Origin: Nakamurella sp. A5-74
Lineage (GTDB): Bacteria; Actinomycetota; Actinomycetes; Mycobacteriales; Nakamurellaceae
Length of the DNA stretch: 64,000 bases
Assembly: GCF_040438885.1 (NCBI RefSeq)
Contig: NZ_CP159218.1
Coordinates: 2,790,001-2,854,000 of the forward strand
Direction of reading: 5' to 3'
Below, piece after piece: positions 10,687 to 19,033 of this stretch. Under the pieces are notes generated by a model, which ran no database searches, had not been told where the DNA came from, and saw only the letters and a list, made by a program, of their open reading frames with translations. The position numbers were made by a program, and so were the translations under genes. Each line of letters begins with the position of its first letter. The stretch's first letter is position 1.

Positions 10687-11781
10687 GTGTGGAAGCGCAC
10701 CGGGAACGGAGGCGGTCGGGTGTCCTCGTGGCCATCGCTGGTGTTGCTGCTGATGTTCCTGGTGTCGGCGGCTGTCATTTGGGGTGCTGGGATCAAGCTG
10801 TCGGAGTACACCGATGTGCTGGCTGAGCGCATGCACCTCGGTCAGGCCCTCGGCGGCGTGGTGCTCCTCGCGGTGGCGACGAATCTGCCGGAGATCGCGA
10901 TCACGGTCAGCGCCGCCATGTCCGGCGACGTGGAGGTGGCGGTCGGCAACATCCTCGGTGGGATCGCCCTGCAGACCGTCGTGCTCGTGCTGATCGACGC
11001 GTTCGGCACGCGGGAACGGAAACCGCTGACCTACTTGGCAGGCAGTCTCACCCTGTTGGTCGAGGCCGCCCTGGTGATCGCCGTCCTGTGCGTGGTGGTC
11101 GCCGGCAGCCAATTACCGGCCGATCTGATCGCCCTCCGGCTGACCCCGGGCCCCGTGCTCATCCTCGTCCTGTGGGTCGTGGGTCTGGGGCTCATCAGTG
11201 GCCCGGGCAGCCGACTGCCCTGGACCGACCGGGGCGAGGCCCCGGGCAGTCAGCAGAAGCCCCGCGGCCATTCCCGTACTGCCACCGAGCAGCGGGCCTC
11301 GGCCCGCAAGATCAGCACGACCAGAGCTGCCACGGTGTTCGGCGTTGCCGCACTGTTGACTCTCGGTGCGGGTGTCGTGATCGAGCGAAGTGGTGAAAGC
11401 TTCTTCGGCAACCTCGGGTTGTCCGGGATCCTTTTCGGGGCCACCGTTCTGGCCGCGGCGACGTCGCTGCCCGAGGTGTCCACCGGCCTCGCGGCGGCAC
11501 GCAGCGGCGACTACAAACTCGCCATGGGCGACATCTTCGGCGGCAACGCCTTCCTGCCTGTGCTTTTTCTGCTTGTCACCCTGATCAGCGGTAAAGCCGT
11601 CCTTCCGCAAGCGCAGGCCGCCGACATCTATCTGACAGCCCTCGGCGCACTGCTGACCCTCGTCTACCTGCTCGGCCTGCTGTTCCGGCCCCGCCGGCAG
11701 GTCCTGCGGATGGGGGTGGACTCGCTGACGGTGCTCGTTCTGTACGCCCTGGGCGTCGTCGGTCTGATCGCGCTGCAATGA
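10687..11781 (+). CDS. Sodium/calcium exchanger-family (CaCA) membrane protein
   Basis: This 364-residue protein has two homologous halves, each with an alpha-repeat typical of cation/Ca2+ antiporters. The first contains ATNLPEIAITVSAAMSGDVE followed by VAVGNILGGIALQ. The second contains ATSLPEVSTGLAAARSGDYK followed by LAMGDIFGGNAF. About ten hydrophobic helices are visible, with a hydrophilic loop near residues 170-210 between the halves. It should exchange a cation against Na+ or H+, though the ion cannot be deduced. The GTG at 10687 gives the annotated start, and a GTG at about 10720 is an alternative. It is 61 bases upstream of the molybdopterin oxidoreductase and probably co-transcribed with it. 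Confidence 0.8.
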   Translation: MWKRTGNGGGRVSSWPSLVLLLMFLVSAAVIWGAGIKLSEYTDVLAERMHLGQALGGVVLLAVATNLPEIAITVSAAMSGDVEVAVGNILGGIALQTVVLVLIDAFGTRERKPLTYLAGSLTLLVEAALVIAVLCVVVAGSQLPADLIALRLTPGPVLILVLWVVGLGLISGPGSRLPWTDRGEAPGSQQKPRGHSRTATEQRASARKISTTRAATVFGVAALLTLGAGVVIERSGESFFGNLGLSGILFGATVLAAATSLPEVSTGLAAARSGDYKLAMGDIFGGNAFLPVLFLLVTLISGKAVLPQAQAADIYLTALGALLTLVYLLGLLFRPRRQVLRMGVDSLTVLVLYALGVVGLIALQ

Positions 11782-11842
11782 CCCCCGGATTACGGCAGAG
11801 CGTCGAACTCAGCCCGAACCACAACCACCAGAAGGAGCTTCC

Positions 11843-14362
11843 ATGACCGATCGCATCGCAGACATCTGGGGACAGCGGACGCCGCACGCGCGAGGGACGG
11901 TCTGGCCGGCCCGGGTGGACGAACATCTGGAGGCCGGCCTGACCGGAGCCGACGTCGACCGGTGGGTGCAGAGTGCGTGCGTGCTGTGCAGCAACGGTTG
12001 TGGCTGCGACATCGCGGTGAAGGACGGCCGGATGGTCGGTGTCCGGGGCAGGGCCACGGACGTGGTCAACCACGGGCGGCTCGGTCCCAAGGGCCTGTAT
12101 GGCAGCACCCCATGGGCGTCCTCCCCCGACCGGCTGACCAGGCCCCTGATCCGGGAGAACGGTCGGCTTGTCGAGACGGACTGGCCGACAGCCATGGGCC
12201 GCATCGTGGCCCGCTCGCAGCAGCTGCTCGCCGAGAAGGGACCGCTCAGTCACGGCTTCTACACCACCGGGCAGATGTTCATCGAGGAGTACTACACCCT
12301 CGGCGTCTTGGGCAAAGCCGGCCTCGGAACGCCCCACATGGACGGCAACACCCGCCTGTGCACAGCCACCAGCGCCGCCGCGTTCAAGGAATCATTCGGG
12401 GCGGACGGCCAACCTGGGTCCTACACGGACATCGAGCACTGCGATGCGATTTTCCTCTACGGCCACAACATGGCGGAGACGCAGACCGTCCTGTGGATGC
12501 GCATCCTGGACCGCACCCGCGGCGAGGACCCGCCCGCCATCGTCTGCGTCGACCCCCGACGGACCCCGGTCGCTGAGGAAGCTGAACGCACCGGCGGCGT
12601 CCACCTGGCGCCCAGGGTGGGCACCAACCTGGCCCTGATGAACGGGCTCACCAGGGAACTGCTGAGCAACGGCTGGTACGACGAGACCTGGGTGCAGGAA
12701 CACACCATCGGGCTGGCCGAGCTGCGCGCCGTGGTGGAGCCCTACACCCTGACCGCGGTCGCCGAGATCTGCGGTGTCGACGCCGACGAGCTCGCGCGGG
12801 CGGCCCGACTGTTCGGGACCAGCGAGAACGTGCTGTCCACCGTCCTGCAGGGTTTCTACCAGTCCCACCAGGCGACCGCTGCGTCCGTCGCTGTGCACAA
12901 CCTGCACCTGCTGCGCGGCATGATCGGCCGGCCCGGGGCGGGAATTCTGCAGATGAACGGGCAGCCCACAGCGCAGAACAACCGCGAATGCGGAGCCGAC
13001 GGCGACCTGCCCGGTTTCCGGAACTGGGACAACCCGGCCCACGTGCAGGAGCTGGCCGACCTGTGGAACGTCGATGTCGCCACCATCCCGCACTGGGCGC
13101 CACCCACCAACGCCATGCAGATCTTCGGCTACGCCGAGGACGGCACCATCGGTCTGCTGTGGATCTCGGCGACCAACCCGGCGGTGTCCATGCCCGAATC
13201 CGCCCGCATCCGCAAGATCCTCGGCGGCGACCAGTGCTTCGTCATCGTCCAGGATCTGTTCCTGACCGAGACAGCGCAGTACGCGGACGTCGTCCTGCCG
13301 GCAGCCGGGTGGGGGGAGAAGACCGGAAGCTTCACCAACGTCAACCGCACGGTGCACCTGTCGGAGAAGGCTGTCGACGCGCCGGGTGAGGCGAGGACCG
13401 ACTTGGAGATCTTCCTGATGTACGCCGACGCCATGGACTTCCGGGACAAGGACGGAGCGCCCCTGATCAGGTGGCGGACCCCCGACGCGGCGTTCGACGC
13501 GTGGCGGGAAGCCACCCGCGGTCGCCCCGTGGACTACACCGGACTGTCGTACGAGAAGCTGCGCGGCCCGACCGGCATCCCGTGGCCGGTCAACGAACAG
13601 GCACCGGAGGGCACGGACAGGCTGTACACCGATCCGATATTCCCCACTTCCACCGAGCAGTGCGAAACCTACGGTCACGACCTGCTGACAGGTGCCTCCG
13701 TCACCGAACAGGAACACCGCGCGATGGCACCCGCGGGGCGGGCCTTCTTGAAAGGGTGCGCCTACACCCCGGCGCACGAACTGCCCAGTGAGGCGTACCC
13801 ACTGCTGTTCACCACCGGTCGCACCGTCTACCAGTTCCACACCCGCACCAAGACCGCCCGGTCACGCTCCCTGCGGGAGGCGGCGCCGGACGCCTGGGTG
13901 GAACTGAATCCGACTGACGCCGAGCGCCACGGCATCAGTGAGGGCGATGTGGTGCGGGTCGAATCACCACGAGGGGCGATCGAGGTCAAGGCGCGGGTCG
14001 GACAGGTGATGCCCGGCGCCGTGTTCGCGCCCTTCCACTACGGCTCCTGGGATCTCGCGGACGTGACCCCTGCCAGCCAGTCGCGGCAGGCCAACGAACT
14101 CACCATGACCGTGTGGGACCCTGTGTCCAAGCAGCCCTACTTCAAGACCGCGGCCTGCCGCGTCACCAAGATCGCAGACGGTACCGGTCCCTCCCCGGCC
14201 CCCACCACGGCTGCATCCGCACCGGTCCGTGGGCACCTCCCCCCGACGCAGGGCGGCAGTCCGACCAGCAGCCGACTCGTCGACACACCGCGCTATCCGA
14301 ACGACCCGTCCCAGGACACCGCAGGACCTGCACCCACCGAGACGATCGCCGGGAGACTCTGA
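11843..14362 (+). CDS. Molybdopterin oxidoreductase (nitrate reductase/formate dehydrogenase-like), with altered Fe-S motif
   Basis: This is an 839-residue catalytic subunit of the bis-MGD molybdoenzyme family. It has the N-terminal iron-sulfur motif (Cys46, Cys49, Cys53 in ACVLCSNGCGCDIAV), but the position of the fourth ligand, C-X27 later, is Gly81 (HGRLGPKGLYG). An extra Cys55 is nearby. The Mo ligand appears to be Cys173 in GNTRLCTATSAAA. The C-terminal molydopterin-binding domain is intact (LLFTTGRTVYQFHTRTKT and FAPFHYGSWD), followed by a Pro/Thr-rich tail of about 60 residues. An AAGGAGC ribosome site precedes the ATG. No NAD- or ferredoxin-reductase subunit is adjacent, so electron donor and substrate are unknown. 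The stop overlaps the next gene's ATG by one base. Confidence 0.85.
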   Translation: MTDRIADIWGQRTPHARGTVWPARVDEHLEAGLTGADVDRWVQSACVLCSNGCGCDIAVKDGRMVGVRGRATDVVNHGRLGPKGLYGSTPWASSPDRLTRPLIRENGRLVETDWPTAMGRIVARSQQLLAEKGPLSHGFYTTGQMFIEEYYTLGVLGKAGLGTPHMDGNTRLCTATSAAAFKESFGADGQPGSYTDIEHCDAIFLYGHNMAETQTVLWMRILDRTRGEDPPAIVCVDPRRTPVAEEAERTGGVHLAPRVGTNLALMNGLTRELLSNGWYDETWVQEHTIGLAELRAVVEPYTLTAVAEICGVDADELARAARLFGTSENVLSTVLQGFYQSHQATAASVAVHNLHLLRGMIGRPGAGILQMNGQPTAQNNRECGADGDLPGFRNWDNPAHVQELADLWNVDVATIPHWAPPTNAMQIFGYAEDGTIGLLWISATNPAVSMPESARIRKILGGDQCFVIVQDLFLTETAQYADVVLPAAGWGEKTGSFTNVNRTVHLSEKAVDAPGEARTDLEIFLMYADAMDFRDKDGAPLIRWRTPDAAFDAWREATRGRPVDYTGLSYEKLRGPTGIPWPVNEQAPEGTDRLYTDPIFPTSTEQCETYGHDLLTGASVTEQEHRAMAPAGRAFLKGCAYTPAHELPSEAYPLLFTTGRTVYQFHTRTKTARSRSLREAAPDAWVELNPTDAERHGISEGDVVRVESPRGAIEVKARVGQVMPGAVFAPFHYGSWDLADVTPASQSRQANELTMTVWDPVSKQPYFKTAACRVTKIADGTGPSPAPTTAASAPVRGHLPPTQGGSPTSSRLVDTPRYPNDPSQDTAGPAPTETIAGRL

Positions 14363-14835
14363 TGCCTCACGTTGCAACGTATGTCCGCCTCGCCCACCGC
14401 GGCGAGCAGACCCTGGCCGACTCCTTCCGACTGGTGGGCCAAGCCTTCGCAGCTGAAGCCGACGTCTTCCACACCTGCACGATGCTGGCAGGCATGAGTG
14501 ACAAACACGTAGCCCGAATGGATCCGATCGCTCACCGGTACGAGCAGGACGGAGTGGGCGATGACGTCACAGAACCTGATCGGTTGCACGTGGACGGGTT
14601 GGAAGATGCTCGGGAAGGCCAGATCGGGTTGTTGCGAGACTTGCAGGACCTGTACGTGCTGGCCACATTCGTGCAGACCACCTGGACCGTGCTCGCTCAA
14701 GGCGCTCAGGGCCTCCGCGACAAGGACCTGCTGCAACTGGCCACCGACGCAAACACCGAGACGTCGCAGCAGCTGGCCTGGCTGAACACCCGGATGAAGG
14801 CGGCCGCGCCCCAAGCGCTGATCGTTGCGCCCTGA
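14362..14835 (+). CDS. Conserved hypothetical partner of the molybdopterin oxidoreductase
   Basis: This 157-residue, mostly helical protein starts at an ATG overlapping the oxidoreductase stop (TGATG), so the two are translationally coupled. It has no signal peptide or membrane segment. Two amphipathic helix pairs are visible: AHRGEQTLADSFRLVGQAFA with EADVFHTCTMLAG, and LYVLATFVQTTWTVLAQGAQ with LQLATDANTETSQQLAWLNT. The pattern resembles a four-helix bundle (ferritin-like), but I cannot confirm metal ligands. From memory of similar gene pairs in mycobacteria it travels with this oxidoreductase type; a maturation or electron-transfer role is inference. Confidence 0.65.
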   Translation: MPHVATYVRLAHRGEQTLADSFRLVGQAFAAEADVFHTCTMLAGMSDKHVARMDPIAHRYEQDGVGDDVTEPDRLHVDGLEDAREGQIGLLRDLQDLYVLATFVQTTWTVLAQGAQGLRDKDLLQLATDANTETSQQLAWLNTRMKAAAPQALIVAP

Positions 14836-14861
14836 ACCCTCCGTACGGGCTGTGCCTCCGG

Positions 14862-14972
14862 TACCGCAGATGTACGACGAGATCCATGATCAAGACCGAC
14901 ACCGCTACATGGTCGACCAGATCGCTGCCGAGTTCGGGGTCACTCGGCCCACCATCTATCCGCAGCGTGCCG
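14862..14972 (+). pseudogene. C-terminal fragment of a serine resolvase
   Basis: The reading PQMYDEIHDQDRHRYMVDQI then AAEFGVTRPTIY matches the C-terminal helix-turn-helix region of the resolvase remnant at 23239-23837 (RQMYDETDDQGRHRSTVAQI, ATEFGVTRPTIY). Only about 37 residues remain; the catalytic domain is absent. It sits directly between the intact oxidoreductase operon and a decayed amidinohydrolase gene, at the left edge of the accessory stretch. Confidence 0.75.
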
Positions 14973-14994
14973 CCGAGGCGGATCTGTATCGAAA

Positions 14995-15522
14995 GTGGTT
15001 CCGCACCAACAAGATCGTGACTACCACCTGCCCAATGCCCGCAACGAGGTAGACGGTGATATTGCCGTCGTCGGCGACGTCGTGCTGGCCGGCACCGGTC
15101 ACCGCACCGAACCGGCGGCCCATCGGGGAGGCGGCAGCGGCGCTGGGCCGCGAGGTAATCTCGCTACAGCTCTGCGACCCGCACTGCCACCACCTCGACG
15201 TGGCGCTGTTCGCGTTGCACGACAACAACATCGCCAACCCGCCCGAAGTTTCGACCAGCAGAGCAGAATGGACCTGGCGCGGCGATTCCCGGACGCGATC
15301 ATCGTCGACCGCGCCAATGCCGACGGGTTCGGACTGAACTCGGTGTCCGACGGTGTGAACGTCGTCGTCGAGCACATGACGTAGGGGCTCATCACCCAGT
15401 TGACGGCAACCGGCTACGACCCACACCCGACCGATCTGTCGGAGCTGCACAGGGCCGGATGCGGCGCCAAGTGCGGTACCCAGGAGATCCGCCGGCCGCC
15501 CGTCACCCCCCTCCAATCTTGA
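14995..15522 (+). pseudogene. Decayed dimethylargininase/amidinotransferase-family gene
   Basis: Fragments of an N-dimethylarginine dimethylaminohydrolase-type (pentein fold) protein are spread over two frames. DGDIAVVGDVVLAGTGHRTE comes first, then EVISLQLCDPHCHHLDVALF with ALHDNNIANPPE, then MDLARRFPDAIIVDRANADG with FGLNSVSDG, an in-frame TAG at 15382-15384, and [20 protein letters not shown]. The second segment carries the catalytic-histidine region (HHLD) and the last one the SELH...CxTQE region where the nucleophilic cysteine normally lies. At least two frameshifts and one stop break it, and the N-terminus is missing. An intact enzyme would hydrolyse methylated arginine or a related guanidino compound. 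Confidence 0.75.
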
Positions 15523-15770
<248 letters not shown>

Positions 15771-16109
15771 CGACACCCACCCCGCAGCCACCCCCGGGCA
15801 GACCCGGCAGTCAGGCACTACACCCTCGATTGTGAAGCGCCCCAATACGTACTGATGGAGACCGCCGGAAACTCCGTTCGAGGGACAGTCCCGTCCGGTG
15901 GCGGCTCTGCTGAACACGCTCGGCCCTGGGCGCCGACGTGCCGAATGGCCAAGTTCTTCGGCACCCTTGGTGCGCGCCGCACGGCATCTGTCACTACCGG
16001 GGGTGCCGAAGGGTTTCGTCGAATGGCGCCTCATTCGAAGGCGACATGCCCGACCGTGTCAGCGGTTCCGCCCGAGAAGGCGATCGCTGAAGGTGCGGGG
16101 GCGGGTGGC

Positions 16110-16238
16110 TCAGGGTTCCGGTATGTGTCCGGGGCAGCGGTCGGCGCGGGGGACCTTGCGCATCACTTGGTCGACGTGTTGTCCGCATCCGGCCCAGGTG
16201 GTCTTTCCGCATTTCTTGCAGTGCACTGCTCGGCACAT
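16110..16238 (-). CDS. 42-residue Cys-rich small protein
   Basis: The reading MCRAVHCKKCGKTTWAGCGQ followed by HVDQVMRKVPRADRCPGH is a small protein with five cysteines and three histidines, including a CxxC knuckle. This suggests a zinc-ribbon-like metal site. I recognise the MCRAVxCxxCGKTTWAGCGQH pattern as recurring in many actinobacteria as an uncharacterised small protein. A GGAGC lies nine bases before the ATG at 16238. It stands alone, upstream of no obvious partner, and its stop is clean. Function is unknown; nucleic-acid or metal binding would be a guess. Automated gene finders often miss it because of its length. Confidence 0.7.
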   Translation of the reverse strand: MCRAVHCKKCGKTTWAGCGQHVDQVMRKVPRADRCPGHIPEP

Positions 16239-16327
16239 CCAGGGGCTCCTTGTTCGTGGGAGGAACGACGGCGGTTCTCCGCGCTGTCGTCGTGCTCGGG
16301 AGGATCGGTCTCCGGGTGCGGTCGGGA

Positions 16328-17758
16328 TCAGTGCTGTGCGGAGGCCGGGGTCGCGTCCGTGAGCCCCTGCTCGACGGCGTTGTCGAAGTCGTCGTCGATC
16401 AGGACGACGTCGCGGCCGGCGCGGGCGAGCAGGCTGGCGGCGATGGAGGACCGGAATCCGGACGCGCAGTGAACCCACAACCGGCCGGCGGGTAGGTCGT
16501 CGAGGTGCTGCAGCAGGGAGTGCAGCGGCTGATGGGCGGAGCCGGTGATGTGGTTCTCGGCCCGTTCGTCGTTACGACGCACGTCCAGAATTACCTGGCC
16601 GGTCGAGTCGTGCTGGTGATGCTCGCTGTGCGGGTGGTGATGGCCGTGGTCCAGGCCGAGGCTGTGGGTGGCTTCGGCGAACGTCACCCGCGGGTAGCTC
16701 GCGAGATGACCGGCGGCCAGCTCGTCGATGTCGCCGACAGCTGCACCCTCGGGGTGGTCGATGCCGATCCTGGCCAACTGTCGCTGCGCGTCGGTGATCT
16801 GCTCGGCGCTCTCACCCAGGAGGGTCAGGTTGTCACCCCAGGGCATCAGCCAGCCCAGGTAAGTGGCGAACTGTCCGCCCAGAGCGATGCTCACGGTCCC
16901 TTCGACGTGCGCGGCGGAGTACGCAGTGCGTTCCCGGAGGTCGACGACCCATTCGCCGGCAGCGATTCGCTGGTGCAAATGCTCGGGATCGACCTGTTCC
17001 GGCGCCGACAGGTCCATCGGGCCGGGCCCCTGGCGATTCAGCGGGGCCATGTGCGCGTAGTAGGCAGGGTAGGCGGTGAGGTTGGCGATGAGGCCCGCCA
17101 CGAACGTTTGCTCATCCTGGGTTGTCAGAGCATCGTTTCGGGTCCGCTCCTTTCCGATGGTGCTGGCATCACCACCGGTTGCGGAACCCGACGAGCAGAA
17201 GGAACCGAAACCGTGGGTGGGATACACCTGCACGTCGGCATCCAGGAGTTCGGACAGTCGCCGCGCCGAGCGGTACTGGGCGTGGGTGAGTTCCTCGGTG
17301 CGCGCCGGGTCGATCAGGTCGGTGCGACCCACCGAACCGAAGAGCAGCGAGCCACCGGTGAAGACGGCTCCCGGATCCTCGGAACCGATCTCTTCGATGT
17401 GGTAGGCGAGGTGGGTGTCGGTGTGGCCCGGCGTGGCGATCACGGTGACCTTGAACCGTCCGGCCTCCATGACGTCTCCGTCGTGAGCGGGCGTGCGGTC
17501 GAAGGACACCGTGTCGGCGCCGGAGAGCACGTACTGCGCTCCGGTCTGCCGGGCCAGCAGGTACCCGCCGGTGACGTAGTCGTTGTGCACATGCGTCTCC
17601 AACACCATGACGCAGCGGACGCCCCGATCGGACAGGATCGCCTCGATGCGATCAATGTCCCGCTGCGGGTCGATCACGATGGCGGTCGTGTCGTCTGCGA
17701 CCACGTAGCTGCGATCACCCAGCTCGCTGGTGTCCACCACATCGACGGTCATCGTCAC
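16328..17758 (-). CDS. MBL-fold hydrolase fused to rhodanese domains (persulfide dioxygenase-like)
   Basis: This 476-residue protein combines an N-terminal metallo-beta-lactamase domain with C-terminal rhodanese domains. The MBL motif is ETHVHNDYVTGG (His56, His58, Asp60), with a second metal histidine in ATPGHTDTHLAYH (His112) and YPTHGFGSFCS further on. The first rhodanese-like module (about 250-350) lacks a clear catalytic cysteine. The last one has VHCASGFRSS with the active-site Cys near 438, after a His-rich linker (HGHHHPHSEHHQHD). Such fusions oxidise glutathione or other thiol persulfides to sulfite and handle sulfane sulfur. It is divergent from a GntR regulator, a rhodanese and a TauE exporter, which supports a sulfur role. 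Confidence 0.85.
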   Translation of the reverse strand: MTMTVDVVDTSELGDRSYVVADDTTAIVIDPQRDIDRIEAILSDRGVRCVMVLETHVHNDYVTGGYLLARQTGAQYVLSGADTVSFDRTPAHDGDVMEAGRFKVTVIATPGHTDTHLAYHIEEIGSEDPGAVFTGGSLLFGSVGRTDLIDPARTEELTHAQYRSARRLSELLDADVQVYPTHGFGSFCSSGSATGGDASTIGKERTRNDALTTQDEQTFVAGLIANLTAYPAYYAHMAPLNRQGPGPMDLSAPEQVDPEHLHQRIAAGEWVVDLRERTAYSAAHVEGTVSIALGGQFATYLGWLMPWGDNLTLLGESAEQITDAQRQLARIGIDHPEGAAVGDIDELAAGHLASYPRVTFAEATHSLGLDHGHHHPHSEHHQHDSTGQVILDVRRNDERAENHITGSAHQPLHSLLQHLDDLPAGRLWVHCASGFRSSIAASLLARAGRDVVLIDDDFDNAVEQGLTDATPASAQH

Positions 17759-17791
17759 GGGAAGTTCCTCTCGTCGGTGAAACCGGGGTGC

Positions 17792-17821
17792 TGTACGGTA
17801 CGAACAGCTAATGTCCGTACA
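17792..17821. promoter_or_regulatory. Candidate GntR operator in the sulfur module
   Basis: Between the divergent MBL-rhodanese and GntR genes lie two perfect 7-base arms, TGTACGG (17792-17798) and CCGTACA (17815-17821), separated by 16 bases. A further GTACG repeat lies inside. The element overlaps the ATG at 17811, which argues against that upstream codon as the GntR start. Placement between both promoters would allow control of both transcripts. Confidence 0.45.
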
Positions 17822-17894
17822 TTACGTTTTGAAGGTGCGAATGGCAACGAGGGGCTCGCGGGCACGTCCGCAGCCGGCACGAGAGGTGACCGAG

Positions 17895-18689
17895 ATGAGC
17901 GATGCCGACGGGGCCGGTTCGACCCGTGACCTTCCGGGCGCCGGTCCGCTGTGGTCGAAGCTGCGTGTCAATCTGGAGAACCGGCTGGCCGAGGGCGACT
18001 TCAACGACGCCTTTCCCGGTGAGCTCGCCCTGGCCCGCGAGTACGGGCTGAGTCGGCACACGATCCGAGAAGCGTTGCGCGGGCTACGCCGTGACGGACT
18101 GGTGACCGCGGCCCGCGGACGTACCTCCCGGGTCGCGGAGACCGCCATCGAGCAACCCATGGGGGCGCTCTACAGCCTGTTCACCTCGGTGGAGTCGGCC
18201 GGTATCGAGCAGTACAGCCACGTCCGACGCCTGGACATCCGCACCGACAAGGACGCCGCCGCACATCTGGGTATCGCTGAGGACACCCCACTCGTCTACC
18301 TCGAACGACTCCGCATGGCCGACGACGAACCCCTGGCCGTCGACCGGGTGTGGCTGCCCGCCACCCGCACCCGGCCCTTGCTGGATGCCGATTTCGGCCA
18401 CACCTCCTTGTACGAGCAGCTCAGGATCAGCTGCGGTATCCGGCTCACCGGAGGGCGAGAGCGGATCCGGGCCGTCGTCCCCACCGCCTCGGAACAGTTG
18501 CTGCTGGGCTGCCCTCCCGAGGTCGCCGCACTGGCCGTGGACCGGTTGGGGTGCGCCGACGGCGAAGCTGTCGAATGGCGCCAGACCCTCATTCGCGGCG
18601 ACCGATTCAGCCTCACCGCCCAATTCACCCCGCACACCTACAGGTTCGGAAACACCGACCCGACAGCACTCGAAGGAGAACCCAGATGA
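17895..18689 (+). CDS. GntR/UTRA-family transcriptional regulator
   Basis: The 264-residue protein has an N-terminal GntR winged helix (LWSKLRVNLENRLAEGDFND, then LALAREYGLSRHTIREALRG and LRRDGLVTAARGRTSRV) and a C-terminal UTRA ligand-binding domain (VYLERLRMADDEPLAVDRVW and SLYEQLRISCGIRLTGG). The HutC-like type usually represses neighbouring catabolic genes until a small metabolite binds. Here the neighbours handle reduced sulfur, so the ligand may be a sulfur compound; that is inference. I chose the ATG at 17895, preceded by AGAGGTG. The ATGs at 17841 and 17811 are alternatives; the last lies in the candidate operator. The stop overlaps the next start by four bases. Confidence 0.8.
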   Translation: MSDADGAGSTRDLPGAGPLWSKLRVNLENRLAEGDFNDAFPGELALAREYGLSRHTIREALRGLRRDGLVTAARGRTSRVAETAIEQPMGALYSLFTSVESAGIEQYSHVRRLDIRTDKDAAAHLGIAEDTPLVYLERLRMADDEPLAVDRVWLPATRTRPLLDADFGHTSLYEQLRISCGIRLTGGRERIRAVVPTASEQLLLGCPPEVAALAVDRLGCADGEAVEWRQTLIRGDRFSLTAQFTPHTYRFGNTDPTALEGEPR

Positions 18690-19033
18690 GCGCTCCCGAT
18701 CAGTCCCTGAACAACATCGCCCCCGATGTGGCCGCCCGCCTCATCGACAACGGGGAAGCACGGCTGCTCGACGTCCGGGAGGACGACGAGTGGCAGGCCG
18801 GTCACAGTCCCTCGGCGATCCACCTCCCACTGGGGCAACTCGACCCCGCGGAAGTGGCCGATGACCTACCCGTTATCACCGTCTGCCGATCCGGGGGCCG
18901 CTCGGCGAAGGCCGCCGCCGCACTGGCCGCCGCCGGCCACCGGGTAAGCAACCTCGAGGGAGGCATGCGGGCCTGGTCGGCCGCCGGGCTCCCCGTCCGC
19001 ACCGACGACGGCTCACCCGGGAGTGTGGTGTGA
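18686..19033 (+). CDS. Single-domain rhodanese (sulfurtransferase)
   Basis: This 115-residue rhodanese has the expected order: substrate pocket ARLLDVREDDEWQAGHSPSA, IHLPLGQL, and the active-site loop VITVCRSGGRSAKAA with the catalytic Cys. It ends with NLEGGMRAWSAAGLPV. It moves sulfane sulfur between thiol acceptors. The ATG at 18686 overlaps the GntR stop and has AAGGAG upstream. Its stop overlaps the GTG of the TauE gene. The chain gntR, rhodanese, tauE is therefore one operon. Confidence 0.9.
   Translation: MSAPDQSLNNIAPDVAARLIDNGEARLLDVREDDEWQAGHSPSAIHLPLGQLDPAEVADDLPVITVCRSGGRSAKAAAALAAAGHRVSNLEGGMRAWSAAGLPVRTDDGSPGSVV

Noticed and set aside
15855-16472. Plus-strand frame 15855-16472 opposite the small Cys-rich gene
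   Set aside because: No motif and poor codon pattern; the minus-strand 42-residue gene is the better reading for its part.
16505-17929. 474-residue plus-strand frame opposite the MBL-rhodanese gene
   Set aside because: No recognisable domain, and it would cover the divergent promoter; the minus-strand protein has full catalytic motifs.
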